Shown here: in pieces, positions 23,439 through 31,855 of the stretch
Layout of the letters: each line of letters begins with the position of its first letter
Numbering within the stretch: the stretch's first letter is position 1
Assembly (NCBI RefSeq): GCF_020852455.1
Contig: NZ_JADZAT010000014.1
Coordinates: 1 to 64,000 of the forward strand
Reading direction: 5' to 3'
Source of the DNA: Novosphingobium sp.
Lineage (GTDB): Bacteria; Pseudomonadota; Alphaproteobacteria; Sphingomonadales; Sphingomonadaceae
DNA: 64,000 nucleotides
The notes under the pieces: generated by a model
Database searches by the model: none
Told to the model about the DNA's origin: nothing
What the model saw: the letters and a program-made list of their open reading frames with translations, nothing else
Position numbers and translations under genes: made by a program

Positions 23439-24773
23439 ATGATGACCTACGATGTTCACATTATCGGCGGCGGGATGGCCGGCAGCGAAGCGGCCTGGCA
23501 GCTCGCGCGGCGCGGCTGCAAGGTGCGGCTGTCGGAAATGCGCGGCGGCGGCGACAGCACCCCGGCGCACCAGGGCACCGGCCTCGCTGAACTGGTCTGT
23601 TCGAACTCGTTCCGTTCGGACGATCACGAAAACAATGCGGTCGGTCTGCTGCATTATGAGATGCGCGCGCTGGATTCGCTGCTGATGGGCGCTGCGGAGA
23701 TCGCCAAGGTTCCGGCCGGATCGGCGCTGGCGGTGGACCGCGATGTCTTCTCGGCGGAAGTCGAGCGGCGGCTGGGCGAATTGCCCAATCTCGATGTGGT
23801 GCGCGAACGGATCGACACCCTGCCCGCAGCCGGACTGACGATTGTCGCCACCGGCCCGCTTACCGCCGCCAGCCTTGCAGAAAGCATCGGCAAGGCGACC
23901 GGAGAGAGCAGCCTGGCATTCTTCGATGCGATCGCCCCGATCGTCCACCATGATACGATCGACATGGATGTGGCCTGGCGCGCGGCCCGCTGGGACAAGG
24001 GCGGCAAGGACTACATCAACTGCCCGCTCAACCGCGAACAGTACCTGGCCTTCCACCAGGGGCTGCTCGATGGCGAGAAGACCGAATTCCGTGAGTGGGA
24101 GGCCAATACCCCCTATTTCGAGGGCTGCATGCCGATCGAGGTGATGGCCGGACGCGGGATCGATACCTTGCGGTTCGGGCCGATGAAGCCGGTCGGGCTG
24201 GACAACCCGCACTGGGCCACGCCCGAGCATCCCAACGGCCGCTGGCCCTATGCGGTGGTCCAGCTGCGCCAGGACAACAAGCTGGGCACGCTGTGGAACA
24301 TGGTCGGCTTCCAGACCAAGCTGAAGCATGCCGAGCAGGTCCGGCTGTTCCGGTCCATCCCGGGGCTTGAAAATGCCGAGTTCGCCCGGCTGGGTGGGCT
24401 GCATCGCAACACGTTCCTGAATTCCCCGCTACTGCTTGATCGCCAGCTTCGCCTGAAGAGCGCGCCGCACATCCGCTTTGCCGGGCAGGTCACCGGCTGC
24501 GAGGGCTATGTCGAAAGCGCGGCGGTTGGCCTGCTGGCCGGGCTGATGGCGGCAACCGAGCTGGCCGGGCAATCGTGGACCGCCCCGCCCCGCACCACGG
24601 CGCTGGGGGCCTTGCTGTCGCATATCACCGGTGATGCCGAGGCCGAGAGCTATCAGCCAATGAACGTCAACTTCGGACTGTTTCCGCCGGTTGATGACGC
24701 AGTGAAGAAGAAGCAGCGCAAGGCCGCCTACACCACCCGCGCCAAGGCAGATCTGGCCGCCTGGCTGGGGTAA
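23439..24773 (+). CDS. trmFO: Folate/FAD-dependent tRNA m5U54 methyltransferase TrmFO
   Basis: TrmFO methylates U54 in the T loop of tRNA using methylene-tetrahydrofolate and FAD. The N-terminal dinucleotide fold [19 protein letters not shown] and [11 protein letters not shown] identify it. [16 protein letters not shown] and the C-terminal [10 protein letters not shown] are also conserved in the family. Two adjacent ATGs (23439 and 23442) precede the FAD motif, and either gives a normal length near 444 residues. The open frame begins earlier at 23400. The stop directly abuts the stop of the convergent EF-hand gene. Confidence 0.96.
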   Translation: MMTYDVHIIGGGMAGSEAAWQLARRGCKVRLSEMRGGGDSTPAHQGTGLAELVCSNSFRSDDHENNAVGLLHYEMRALDSLLMGAAEIAKVPAGSALAVDRDVFSAEVERRLGELPNLDVVRERIDTLPAAGLTIVATGPLTAASLAESIGKATGESSLAFFDAIAPIVHHDTIDMDVAWRAARWDKGGKDYINCPLNREQYLAFHQGLLDGEKTEFREWEANTPYFEGCMPIEVMAGRGIDTLRFGPMKPVGLDNPHWATPEHPNGRWPYAVVQLRQDNKLGTLWNMVGFQTKLKHAEQVRLFRSIPGLENAEFARLGGLHRNTFLNSPLLLDRQLRLKSAPHIRFAGQVTGCEGYVESAAVGLLAGLMAATELAGQSWTAPPRTTALGALLSHITGDAEAESYQPMNVNFGLFPPVDDAVKKKQRKAAYTTRAKADLAAWLG

Positions 24774-25244
24774 TCAGCAACGACAGGCGGGCTTCTTGGC
24801 CGGCTTGGGCTTGGTCGCGACAAATTCCTGCCGGGTCAGATTGCTGTCACCATTCGCATCGGCCTGCTTGAACCGGTTCGAGGTGGCGACTGCCCATTCC
24901 TCAAAGCTCAACAGGTTGTTGTGATCGGTATCCAGCTTGCGGAAAGCCGCGACGCGCGGCTGCAGGATTTCGACCCGGCTGATCACGTTGTCACGATTGC
25001 GGTCCAGACGATTGAACCGCTTTTCCTCGCGACTGGCCGCGTTGGCGCCCGGCGGCGCCGCGCCAACCAGGCCATCTCCGTCCTCGGTCGGCAGTTCCTC
25101 AAGCGGCAGGCCGCTTTCCTCGATTTCGGCCATCGGCGGCGGCGGCGGTGCGCTGGCATCGATCGATGCGCGTCCCTGCCACCAGAACAGGCCGGCCCCG
25201 GCAAGCAACAATGCCGAAACGGCGCCCAATACGATCCGGTTCAT
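24774..25244 (-). CDS. Membrane-anchored or secreted EF-hand protein
   Basis: 156 residues from ATG 25244, chosen because GGAGG lies seven bases upstream and the N-terminus becomes a signal/anchor (MNRIVLGAVSALLLAGAGLFWW). A proline-rich linker (SAPPPPPMAE) follows, then three EF-hand-like loops: DRNRDNVISRVEI, DTDHNNLLSFEEW and DANGDSNLTRQEF. Each has acidic or Asn residues at the Ca-coordinating positions. It ends in KPACRC. It probably binds calcium in the periplasm; no partner is evident. An open frame continues upstream to 25430 without protein-like features. Confidence 0.85.
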   Translation of the reverse strand: MNRIVLGAVSALLLAGAGLFWWQGRASIDASAPPPPPMAEIEESGLPLEELPTEDGDGLVGAAPPGANAASREEKRFNRLDRNRDNVISRVEILQPRVAAFRKLDTDHNNLLSFEEWAVATSNRFKQADANGDSNLTRQEFVATKPKPAKKPACRC

Positions 25245-25275
25245 CCAGCAGCCTCCAGTTGCACCGAAGCCTAAC

Positions 25276-25932
25276 TCAAAAACCCAGCAAGCCAAGCCGG
25301 AATCCAGCGAGTAAATCGCGCCGACGTCCCAGCAGGGGCCGTGATCCGCGTGATCGTCGTGCCAGGCCGTGCAGGACCTTGAGTGGACGCAGGTCCCGCG
25401 GCACATCTGCTGGAAGCCAGCGACAGTCACCGATCAAGCCCATCACGCCAGCCCGCTCGTCCGGGTTGCTCAGGTGGCAGCCCAAATCGGCCAGTGCCCA
25501 TTCGTATCCCGCAGTGCGGGCCTTCTGGGCAGCCGAACCGTTACCAACCACTTGCGCCACCCTGGCCCAGGCTTCGCCGCGCGCCTCGGCCAGGGCATTG
25601 AAAGCCTGGCCGGCAATAGCAGCCTCGCCCAGCAAGCCTTCCCAGGCGTCGATCAAGCCAACCAATTCGCCGGTACGCTCCCCGAAGACCTCAAGAGCGT
25701 CCAGCAGAGGCTCGCCCTTTGCCCGGGTTCCGACCGGTTTCGCCAGTTCTTCCCGCCACCAGGCCAGGCGCAGCTGGCCAAGCAGCGGTTCGCGGCTGCT
25801 GCGGATCAGGTGTCCCAGCATGGCATCAAAGCCAAGCAATGCCCCACAGGCCCGGCGAGCCGCTGACGCGGCATAGCTCAAGGCCAAACGGCGCTCGATC
25901 GGGAGGGATTCGGCCAGATCGCTGAAATTCAT
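25276..25932 (-). CDS. Squalene/phytoene synthase-like protein lacking the aspartate motifs
   Basis: 218 residues resembling the all-helical squalene/phytoene synthase fold (LRLAWWREELAKPV, LLDALEVFGER, LVGLIDAWEGLL, DLGCHLSNPDERAG). It is shorter than active phytoene synthases (about 280-300), and I cannot find either DxxxD prenyl-diphosphate-binding motif. It is thus more like the non-catalytic NDUFAF6-type branch, whose members help respiratory complex I assembly. Function is inferred only from resemblance. It lies 31 bases upstream of the EF-hand gene on the same strand. Confidence 0.7.
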   Translation of the reverse strand: MNFSDLAESLPIERRLALSYAASAARRACGALLGFDAMLGHLIRSSREPLLGQLRLAWWREELAKPVGTRAKGEPLLDALEVFGERTGELVGLIDAWEGLLGEAAIAGQAFNALAEARGEAWARVAQVVGNGSAAQKARTAGYEWALADLGCHLSNPDERAGVMGLIGDCRWLPADVPRDLRPLKVLHGLARRSRGSRPLLGRRRDLLAGFRLGLLGF

Positions 25933-26093
25933 TGCTTAGGTACTAACCCACTTGGTCTGGCTGGCAAATCCCGGCGCGGTTAGCCCGCCGCTTGCCCAGC
26001 GCAATTTACTTTTGATTAACCACGGTTTTTCAATACCCTGACACCTTACCTCGGTACTCGCACTGGCATAGTCCAGATTTGCTGGGGATCGAA

Positions 26094-27383
26094 ATGCTGG
26101 TTCGAATTGCTAACAAGCTGCGCAAATTGGGCAAGGATACCGGCGGAAACGCGGTCCTTCTGGTTGCGGTGGGTGTACCGATGCTGATCGGAGGCGCCGG
26201 AGCTGCGGTCGATATTGCCCAATGGTATTCGTGGAAGCGCGAACTGCAGCAGGCGGCTGATCAGGGGGCTTTGGCTGCTGCCTGGGCGCTGTCCAATTCC
26301 AGCATGCGCGACAACTATCGCACGCGTGGCCAGCAGGACTATCAGAACAACCTGGCGCTGACCCGGGACTTTGCTTCTGCTGCATCGTTTCGCCTGGCCA
26401 ACTACTCGAACGGCAGCAACAACAGCGTGGTCGCCACCGCCAGCGCCTCTAGGTCGCTTCCTTTCTCTGGCTTCCTCACCGGCAATGCGGTGACTGTATC
26501 AGTCTCATCACAGGCCAGTTTCCGCGCCGGGGCGAACTATTCGGCATGCCTGATTGCGGTTGGTGACAGCGGCACGACCTTCAGCGTCGGCGGGAACGCG
26601 AATGTCCAGGCGCGTTGCGGCCTCGCCGCGCTGTCCTGTTCGGATGATGCGATCGTGATCGACGGTTCGGCCACGGTGGTGACAGATTCGATCGCCACCT
26701 GCGGTACGGCCTCGGTACCTTCGGCAAACGAAAGCGTACTGACCGAGAACGCCACCGGCCTGGTCGATTCCTTCGCTGATCTGACGCCGCCCACCAACAA
26801 CACGACGCGAAGCTATGCCTGCACTGGCACCGGCCAGAACAAGCAAGCATCGCCGCTTGCAGGAACATATGCAGGGGGCTTGACGGTAAGATGCCGCACC
26901 ACCTTCGGGGCTGGCATCTATGTCATCAACGGTGGCACTCTGGATCTGACCGGAAACTACACGGTGACGGGCAGCAATGTCATGTTCGTGCTAAAGAATG
27001 GCGCCACGCTCAAGCTGGGCGGTAGCGGCAATAACAACACGCTGTCGCTGACCCCGATGCAGGCATCGAACTTCATTGCGTTGGGCTATTCAACCACACT
27101 GGCAAACCGTTATGCCAACATGTTGATCTTCGAGGATCGCACCAGCAATCCCACCCAGGATCACATCATCAACGGCAACTCCACCTCGCTGTTCCAGGGC
27201 ACGATCTACCTGCCCAAGGGGACCGCACGCCTAAACGGTACGTCAAGCATTTCGAGCACCTGCCTGCAGATCTCGGCGCGCAATATCAATATCCTGGGTA
27301 ACGCGTATCTCGATACGCGTTGCACCACCAGCCAAACCAACAGCGCCGGCCATTCCGCCGCTCGCGTGCTGCTGGTGGCATGA
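26094..27383 (+). CDS. TadG-like protein with beta-rich C-terminal domain
   Basis: 429 residues from ATG 26094. The N-terminal Tad/Flp motif GGNAVLLVAVGVPMLIGGAGAAVDIAQWYSWKRELQQAADQGALAAA gives one membrane helix with a G/E-type processing-like context. The remainder is Ser/Thr/Asn/Gly-rich with repeated strands (GTLDLTGNYTVTGSNVMFVLKNGATLKLGG), suggesting a beta-solenoid, adhesin-like extracellular part with several cysteines. It heads the first triad of the cluster and overlaps the next gene by ATGA. An alternative TTG start lies at 26079. Confidence 0.8.
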   Translation: MLVRIANKLRKLGKDTGGNAVLLVAVGVPMLIGGAGAAVDIAQWYSWKRELQQAADQGALAAAWALSNSSMRDNYRTRGQQDYQNNLALTRDFASAASFRLANYSNGSNNSVVATASASRSLPFSGFLTGNAVTVSVSSQASFRAGANYSACLIAVGDSGTTFSVGGNANVQARCGLAALSCSDDAIVIDGSATVVTDSIATCGTASVPSANESVLTENATGLVDSFADLTPPTNNTTRSYACTGTGQNKQASPLAGTYAGGLTVRCRTTFGAGIYVINGGTLDLTGNYTVTGSNVMFVLKNGATLKLGGSGNNNTLSLTPMQASNFIALGYSTTLANRYANMLIFEDRTSNPTQDHIINGNSTSLFQGTIYLPKGTARLNGTSSISSTCLQISARNINILGNAYLDTRCTTSQTNSAGHSAARVLLVA

Positions 27384-27844
27384 TGTTGCGGCTTGCCTCT
27401 CTGTTTGCGCGCCTGCGGGATGATCGTGCCGGATCAGTCGTGGTCGAAACCGCGATCGTGATCCCGGTTCTGGTCGTCCTGGCCCTGGGTACGTTCGATG
27501 TCAGTCGGATGATTGCCCGCCAATCGGAAATGCAGGCCGGCTCAACCGACGTGCAGGGTATTGTTCTGGCAGTTTCGAACGGAACCGCCACGAATGTTGG
27601 CACGATCAAGCAGGTGCTGATGAGCTCGCTCTCGCTCAGTTCTGATGAAGTGGCGGTGACAAAGGTCTATCGCTGCACCACGAACGACACCCTGGTTACC
27701 GCGATCAGTTCTTGCAGCAGCAATGCAATCATTTCGACTTACGTCCAGGTGACGTTGACCGAAAGCTATGAGCCGGTCTGGACCAATTTCGGGGTCGGTC
27801 AAGCAATCAATTACCGTATCCAGCGCACGGTGCAGGTATCATGA
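27380..27844 (+). CDS. TadE-type pilus assembly protein (triad 1)
   Basis: 154 residues from ATG 27380, which overlaps the preceding stop; a second ATG follows at 27383. The N-terminal TadE signature is RDDRAGSVVVETAIVIPVLVVLALGTFDVSRM, with the Glu of the pseudopilin-like helix. A short extracytoplasmic beta-rich domain with two cysteine-containing stretches follows. TadE and TadF are minor pseudopilins of the Tad/Flp secretion system. Coupled to both neighbours by ATGA overlaps. Confidence 0.85.
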   Translation: MMLRLASLFARLRDDRAGSVVVETAIVIPVLVVLALGTFDVSRMIARQSEMQAGSTDVQGIVLAVSNGTATNVGTIKQVLMSSLSLSSDEVAVTKVYRCTTNDTLVTAISSCSSNAIISTYVQVTLTESYEPVWTNFGVGQAINYRIQRTVQVS

Positions 27845-28275
27845 AGCCAGAAGCGCTCTTGAAGCGGCTGCTGCGTGACCAGAATGGTGCGGCGATCATC
27901 GAATTCGCGATTCTCTCGCCAGTGATCCTCGGGCTGCTGCTTGGCGTATTACAGGTGGGCCTGCACATGCATGCCTACAACGCCGTGCGTTCGATCGTGA
28001 CAGACACTTCGCGCTTTACGGTGGTTGAATACCAGAAGAACAACGACCTGACGCTGGAGCAGATCGAAAGCCGGGCGCGAGCCTACGCGGTTAACCCGCC
28101 TTATGGGCTGGACACCAACGCGCTGACGGTCACGGTCACCCAGCCAACGTCGGGTATCACCGGCACTACTCGCTTTGATGTTCAGGTCAGCTACGTTCCG
28201 CGTGGTATCCTGGGCGTCTTCGGCGTCACTGCACCGACGATTACGGTGACAAGGCCTGTCTTCGTTGGCAGCTAG
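27841..28275 (+). CDS. TadE-type pilus assembly protein (triad 1, second)
   Basis: 144 residues starting at ATG 27841 in an ATGA overlap. The TadE motif is RDQNGAAIIEFAILSPVILGLLLGVLQVGLHMHAYNAVR. A small domain (AYAVNPPYGLDTNALTVTVTQPTSG) follows, containing alternating strands. Same minor-pseudopilin class as the preceding gene, but the sequences differ enough to be separate components rather than a recent duplication. Confidence 0.87.
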   Translation: MKPEALLKRLLRDQNGAAIIEFAILSPVILGLLLGVLQVGLHMHAYNAVRSIVTDTSRFTVVEYQKNNDLTLEQIESRARAYAVNPPYGLDTNALTVTVTQPTSGITGTTRFDVQVSYVPRGILGVFGVTAPTITVTRPVFVGS

Positions 28276-28365
28276 GCTGTCGTTGCCTCGCAATAACTAC
28301 CCAAATTCATTGTAGAATTAACCATATCTTTTTCCCGAGCCGTTACCCGGACGGCTTATGGCCCG

Positions 28366-30279
28366 ATGCTGGGCAAAAGGGATTTTGATTGCTGCATGGG
28401 ACGCAAATTCGCCAACTCCGATGCTGACGGCACCGTGAAGGTGCTGCGTCGGCTGCTGCGGGATCGCGCGGGTAACACGCTGGCGCTGATCGCAGCCGGG
28501 CTTGTGCCGATCATGGCGATGATTGGTGGCGGTGTCGATATGGGCCGCAGCTATCTGGCGCAGAGCCGCCTGCAGCAAGCCTGCGACGCCGGGGTACTGG
28601 CCGCGCGCAAAAAGCTCGGTTCGGAAGTGGTAACCACTGGCGTGATCCCTGCCCAGGTTACCGAGATCGGCAACAAGTTTTTCAATATCAACTATCGCAA
28701 CGGTGCCTACTGGACCGAAAACCGCAGCTTCGAAATGACGCTGGAATCAGACTATGCGATCAGCGGCGTGGCCAGCGTGGATGTGCCGACCACGATCATG
28801 GGGCTGTTCGGCTACAACGAAGTTGCTCTTCAGGTCGATTGCGCTGCCAAGCTGAACTTCTCCAACACCGATATCATGTTCGTGCTCGACACCACCGGGT
28901 CGATGACCACGACCAATTCGGGTGACAGCGAGCCGCGGATCGATGTCCTCAAAAACGTGGTGCGCAATTTCCACGGCCAGATCGAAGGGGCCAAATCGCC
29001 GGGCACACGCGTGCGCTATGGCTTCCTGCCCTATTCCACCAACGTCAATGTCGGCCTGTTGCTCAAGTCCGATTGGGTGGTTGACAAGTGGAAGTACAAC
29101 GGGCGCGAGTCGATTGATACCGGGGTTACCCAAACCTATTGGGATACCAGCACCACCTATACCTATGTCAGTGGCAGTGCCTCAGCGATTGCCACTTTCG
29201 CATCGGCCACCTGTCCGGCTGATACGGTGACCTATACCTATTCGGGAACTGGGACCAACCCGGATGGCAGCACCTATGGCACGACCACGGTCAACGGTAC
29301 GCGGTACGATAATTACACCTATTCCTGGCTGACCACCGCCCCGGTTGAAAAGACCCGCCAGATCTACAAGTGGCGCTATCATCCGATGAAATTCAACCTG
29401 GCCTTCGTGAAGGGCGCCACCGGCGAAGATCCGCTGAAGACCGGGGTGATGCAGGCGCGGATGTATGGCTATCCCTCCCCCACGCCGGAAAACCTTGACA
29501 TCTATTTCCGCGGCTGTGTCGAAGAACGCGATACCTACGAAATCGATGATTATGACAACGTCGATCTGTCGAAGGCGCTGGATCTTGATATCGATCTGGT
29601 CCCGACCCCAGGTGACGAGAAGACCCAGTGGCGTCCGATGCTGCACGAAATCTCGTTCGAACCGGAAGTCTGGTGGGATGGTTCGGGCACGTTCAAGAGC
29701 CCGGCAGTAGCCGAGTACGACTATCTCATGGCCAGTTGGGCCAACCTTTCGGCTTGCCCGGCAGAAGCGCGCAAGCTGGATGAAATGGCCGCCGCTGATG
29801 TTGACGCGTACCTCGACACGCTGACCGCCGATGGCAATACCTATCACGATATCGGGATGATCTGGGGCGGACGGCTGCTGTCGCCGACCGGACTTTTCTC
29901 GGGTGAGAATGCCGACGTTGATGGCAAGCCCACCAGCCGCCACATGATCTTCCTGACCGACGGCGAAACCGCACCGCTCGATCTGTCATACGGGACTTAC
30001 GGGATCGAGCCGCTCGACAAGCGGCGCTGGAACCCTGAAAGTCCCAAGCTGGGCCTGACGCTGACCGATGTGGTTGAACGCCGGTTCGGGGTCGCCTGCG
30101 AAGAGGTCAAGAAGCGCAACATCACGGTCTGGGTGATTGGCTTCGGCACGACGCTCAACCCGATCATGACCGAATGCGCCGGGCCGGGGCATTTCTTTGA
30201 AGCCCGCGATTCCGCGGAATTGAGCGATGTGTTCAGCGAGATCGCAGCACAGATGGGCGATCTGCGGGTTTCCAAGTGA
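28366..30279 (+). CDS. TadG-type protein with von Willebrand A-like domain (triad 2)
   Basis: 637 residues. The N-terminal Tad motif is RDRAGNTLALIAAGLVPIMAMIGGGVDMGRSYLAQSRLQQACDAG. A vWA-like domain begins around residue 165 with an incomplete MIDAS start, DIMFVLDTTGSM, and continues as FLTDGETAP and VWVIGFGTTLN near the C-terminus. A long Tyr/Thr-rich insertion lies within it. TadG-type proteins support Flp pilus assembly and surface attachment. ATG 28366 or ATG 28396 could be the start; neither has a good Shine-Dalgarno. First gene of the second triad, 90 bases after the first. Confidence 0.87.
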   Translation: MLGKRDFDCCMGRKFANSDADGTVKVLRRLLRDRAGNTLALIAAGLVPIMAMIGGGVDMGRSYLAQSRLQQACDAGVLAARKKLGSEVVTTGVIPAQVTEIGNKFFNINYRNGAYWTENRSFEMTLESDYAISGVASVDVPTTIMGLFGYNEVALQVDCAAKLNFSNTDIMFVLDTTGSMTTTNSGDSEPRIDVLKNVVRNFHGQIEGAKSPGTRVRYGFLPYSTNVNVGLLLKSDWVVDKWKYNGRESIDTGVTQTYWDTSTTYTYVSGSASAIATFASATCPADTVTYTYSGTGTNPDGSTYGTTTVNGTRYDNYTYSWLTTAPVEKTRQIYKWRYHPMKFNLAFVKGATGEDPLKTGVMQARMYGYPSPTPENLDIYFRGCVEERDTYEIDDYDNVDLSKALDLDIDLVPTPGDEKTQWRPMLHEISFEPEVWWDGSGTFKSPAVAEYDYLMASWANLSACPAEARKLDEMAAADVDAYLDTLTADGNTYHDIGMIWGGRLLSPTGLFSGENADVDGKPTSRHMIFLTDGETAPLDLSYGTYGIEPLDKRRWNPESPKLGLTLTDVVERRFGVACEEVKKRNITVWVIGFGTTLNPIMTECAGPGHFFEARDSAELSDVFSEIAAQMGDLRVSK

Positions 30280-30875
30280 TGCGTCGGCTTGTCGCCCTTC
30301 GCAGCGACGTGGAAGGCGTCAGCGCGGTTGAATTCGCGATGATCGCGCCGGCGCTGTTTGTTCTGCTGTTTGGCCTCTTTGACCTGTCGTACAACATGTA
30401 CACGGCTGAGATGCTGCAGGGAGCAATCCAGAAAGCAGCCCGCGATTCGACGATTGAAGGCGCTTCGGTCCACTCGAGCGAACTCGATGGCATCGTGACC
30501 AAGGCCGTGAAATCCGTGGCTCCCGGCGCCACCCTTACCTTCAATCGATCGTCCTATGCCAATTTCACCGATGTCGGTCGACCCGAAGACTATACGGATC
30601 TCAACGCCAACGGAACCTGTGACAACGGTGAGCCGTTCGAGGATGCGAACAGCAACTCGGCCTGGGATGCCAGCAGCGGGACCAACGGTTTTGGCGGTGC
30701 GCGTGATGCGGTGCTCTATTCGGTGACCGTGCGCTATCAGCGCGCATTTCCGATCGCTTCGTTCATCCCGGGCCAGAGCGATGAATTCACGCTGGTGGCC
30801 AACACCGTGCTGCGCAATCAGCCCTATGGTTTGCAGGAATCTCCCCCAACCCCGCCGGTCGGAAACTGCACATGA
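30279..30875 (+). CDS. TadE-type pilus assembly protein (triad 2)
   Basis: 198 residues from ATG 30279, overlapping the previous stop as TGATG; GTG 30276 is an alternative. TadE signature: DVEGVSAVEFAMIAPALFVLLFGLFDLSYNMYTAEMLQ. The extracytoplasmic part includes an acidic, calcium-loop-like stretch (DLNANGTCDNGEPFEDANSN) that resembles a dockerin/EF-type loop. It is coupled to the genes on both sides. Confidence 0.86.
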   Translation: MRRLVALRSDVEGVSAVEFAMIAPALFVLLFGLFDLSYNMYTAEMLQGAIQKAARDSTIEGASVHSSELDGIVTKAVKSVAPGATLTFNRSSYANFTDVGRPEDYTDLNANGTCDNGEPFEDANSNSAWDASSGTNGFGGARDAVLYSVTVRYQRAFPIASFIPGQSDEFTLVANTVLRNQPYGLQESPPTPPVGNCT

Positions 30876-31846
30876 GCAAATCAAGACTCCTCCGGAGCCT
30901 GGCCAACAGCCGTTCGGGCGTGGCGATGACCGAATTCGCACTTGGTGCGCCGTTCCTGCTCATGGCGGGATTGTGGGGTGCGGAAGAAGCGAACTTCGCG
31001 CTGACCACAATGAAGATCAACCAGCTGGCCATTCACATCGCTGACAACGCCAGCCGGATCGGTGACACCAGCACGCTTCAGGATCGCAAGATCTATGAAA
31101 GCGATATCAATGAAGTGATCTACGGTGCCCAGCTTCAGGGCGGCGTCGGAATAGACCTGTACGCCTTTGGCCGCGTCTTCATATCCAGTGTCCAGGTCGA
31201 TCCGGCTGCCGGCAACCAGTATATCGACTGGCAACGCTGCCGCGGCGCGAAGCCTGTCGGATCAAGCTATGGCGATGCGAACGACAATCTGGGAACTGCC
31301 GGGATCGGCCCTACGGGCGAGGAAGTCCTGGCCATGCCCGATGACGCGGTGATCTTTGTCGAGATCAATTACACCTACCAGCCGCTCATTTCGCATCGGT
31401 TCCTGGGCCGGCCGGATATCCGTTCGATCGCTTCATTCACGGTGCGTGACGACCGCGATCTTACGCAGATCTACCAGCGCGACCCTGCTAGCCCTGATCC
31501 GGTTCAAAGCTGCAGCTCGTACGCAGGGCGTATGGTTGTCGGCAGCGATGGCTCGATTTCGGATGGTGGCTCCAGTTCCGGCAGCAGCAGCACAACCACG
31601 AGCAGCGGCAGCAGCAGCACAACCACGAGCAGCGGCGGCAGCAGCTCGACAACGTCCAGCGGCGGCAGCAGCACATCGACCGGGGGCAGCTCTACCACCA
31701 GCGGTGGCAGCTCGACCACTAGCGGTGGCAGCTCCTCTTCTGGCGGAAGCAGTGGCGGCGCTAGCAGCGGCGGTGCCAGCAGCGGCGGTGCAAGTGGTGG
31801 TGGCGCCAGCAGTGGTGGCGCCAGCAGCAGCGGTGGTCGTCCCTAA
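30872..31846 (+). CDS. TadE-like protein with long Ser/Gly/Thr repeat tail (triad 2)
   Basis: 324 residues from ATG 30872 in an ATGA overlap. The N-terminal TadE-like helix is NSRSGVAMTEFALGAPFLLMAGLWGAEEANFALTTMK. A globular part of about 190 residues follows, then from about residue 230 a tail made almost only of Ser, Gly, Thr and Ala (GGSSSTTSSGGSSTSTGGSS and similar). The tail could be a flexible spacer or a glycosylation substrate outside the cell. It is the last gene of the cluster, ending 9 bases before the convergent pdhB stop. Confidence 0.85.
   Translation: MSKSRLLRSLANSRSGVAMTEFALGAPFLLMAGLWGAEEANFALTTMKINQLAIHIADNASRIGDTSTLQDRKIYESDINEVIYGAQLQGGVGIDLYAFGRVFISSVQVDPAAGNQYIDWQRCRGAKPVGSSYGDANDNLGTAGIGPTGEEVLAMPDDAVIFVEINYTYQPLISHRFLGRPDIRSIASFTVRDDRDLTQIYQRDPASPDPVQSCSSYAGRMVVGSDGSISDGGSSSGSSSTTTSSGSSSTTTSSGGSSSTTSSGGSSTSTGGSSTTSGGSSTTSGGSSSSGGSSGGASSGGASSGGASGGGASSGGASSSGGRP
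31580..31840 (+). repeat. Low-complexity coding repeats (Ser/Gly/Thr tail)
   Basis: The DNA of the repeat tail includes two perfect head-to-tail 27-base copies at 31580-31606 and 31607-31633. Imperfect 24-base units (GGTGGCAGCTC...ACC) and 15-base GGCGGTGCCAGCAGC-type units follow. Such tracts are prone to in-frame length change by slippage. Confidence 0.85.
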
Positions 31847-31855
31847 AGTTGCAAA

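Noticed and set aside
31580..31840. CRISPR-like array
   Set aside because: Regular repeats are in-frame codons for Ser/Gly/Thr with no spacers of uniform length.
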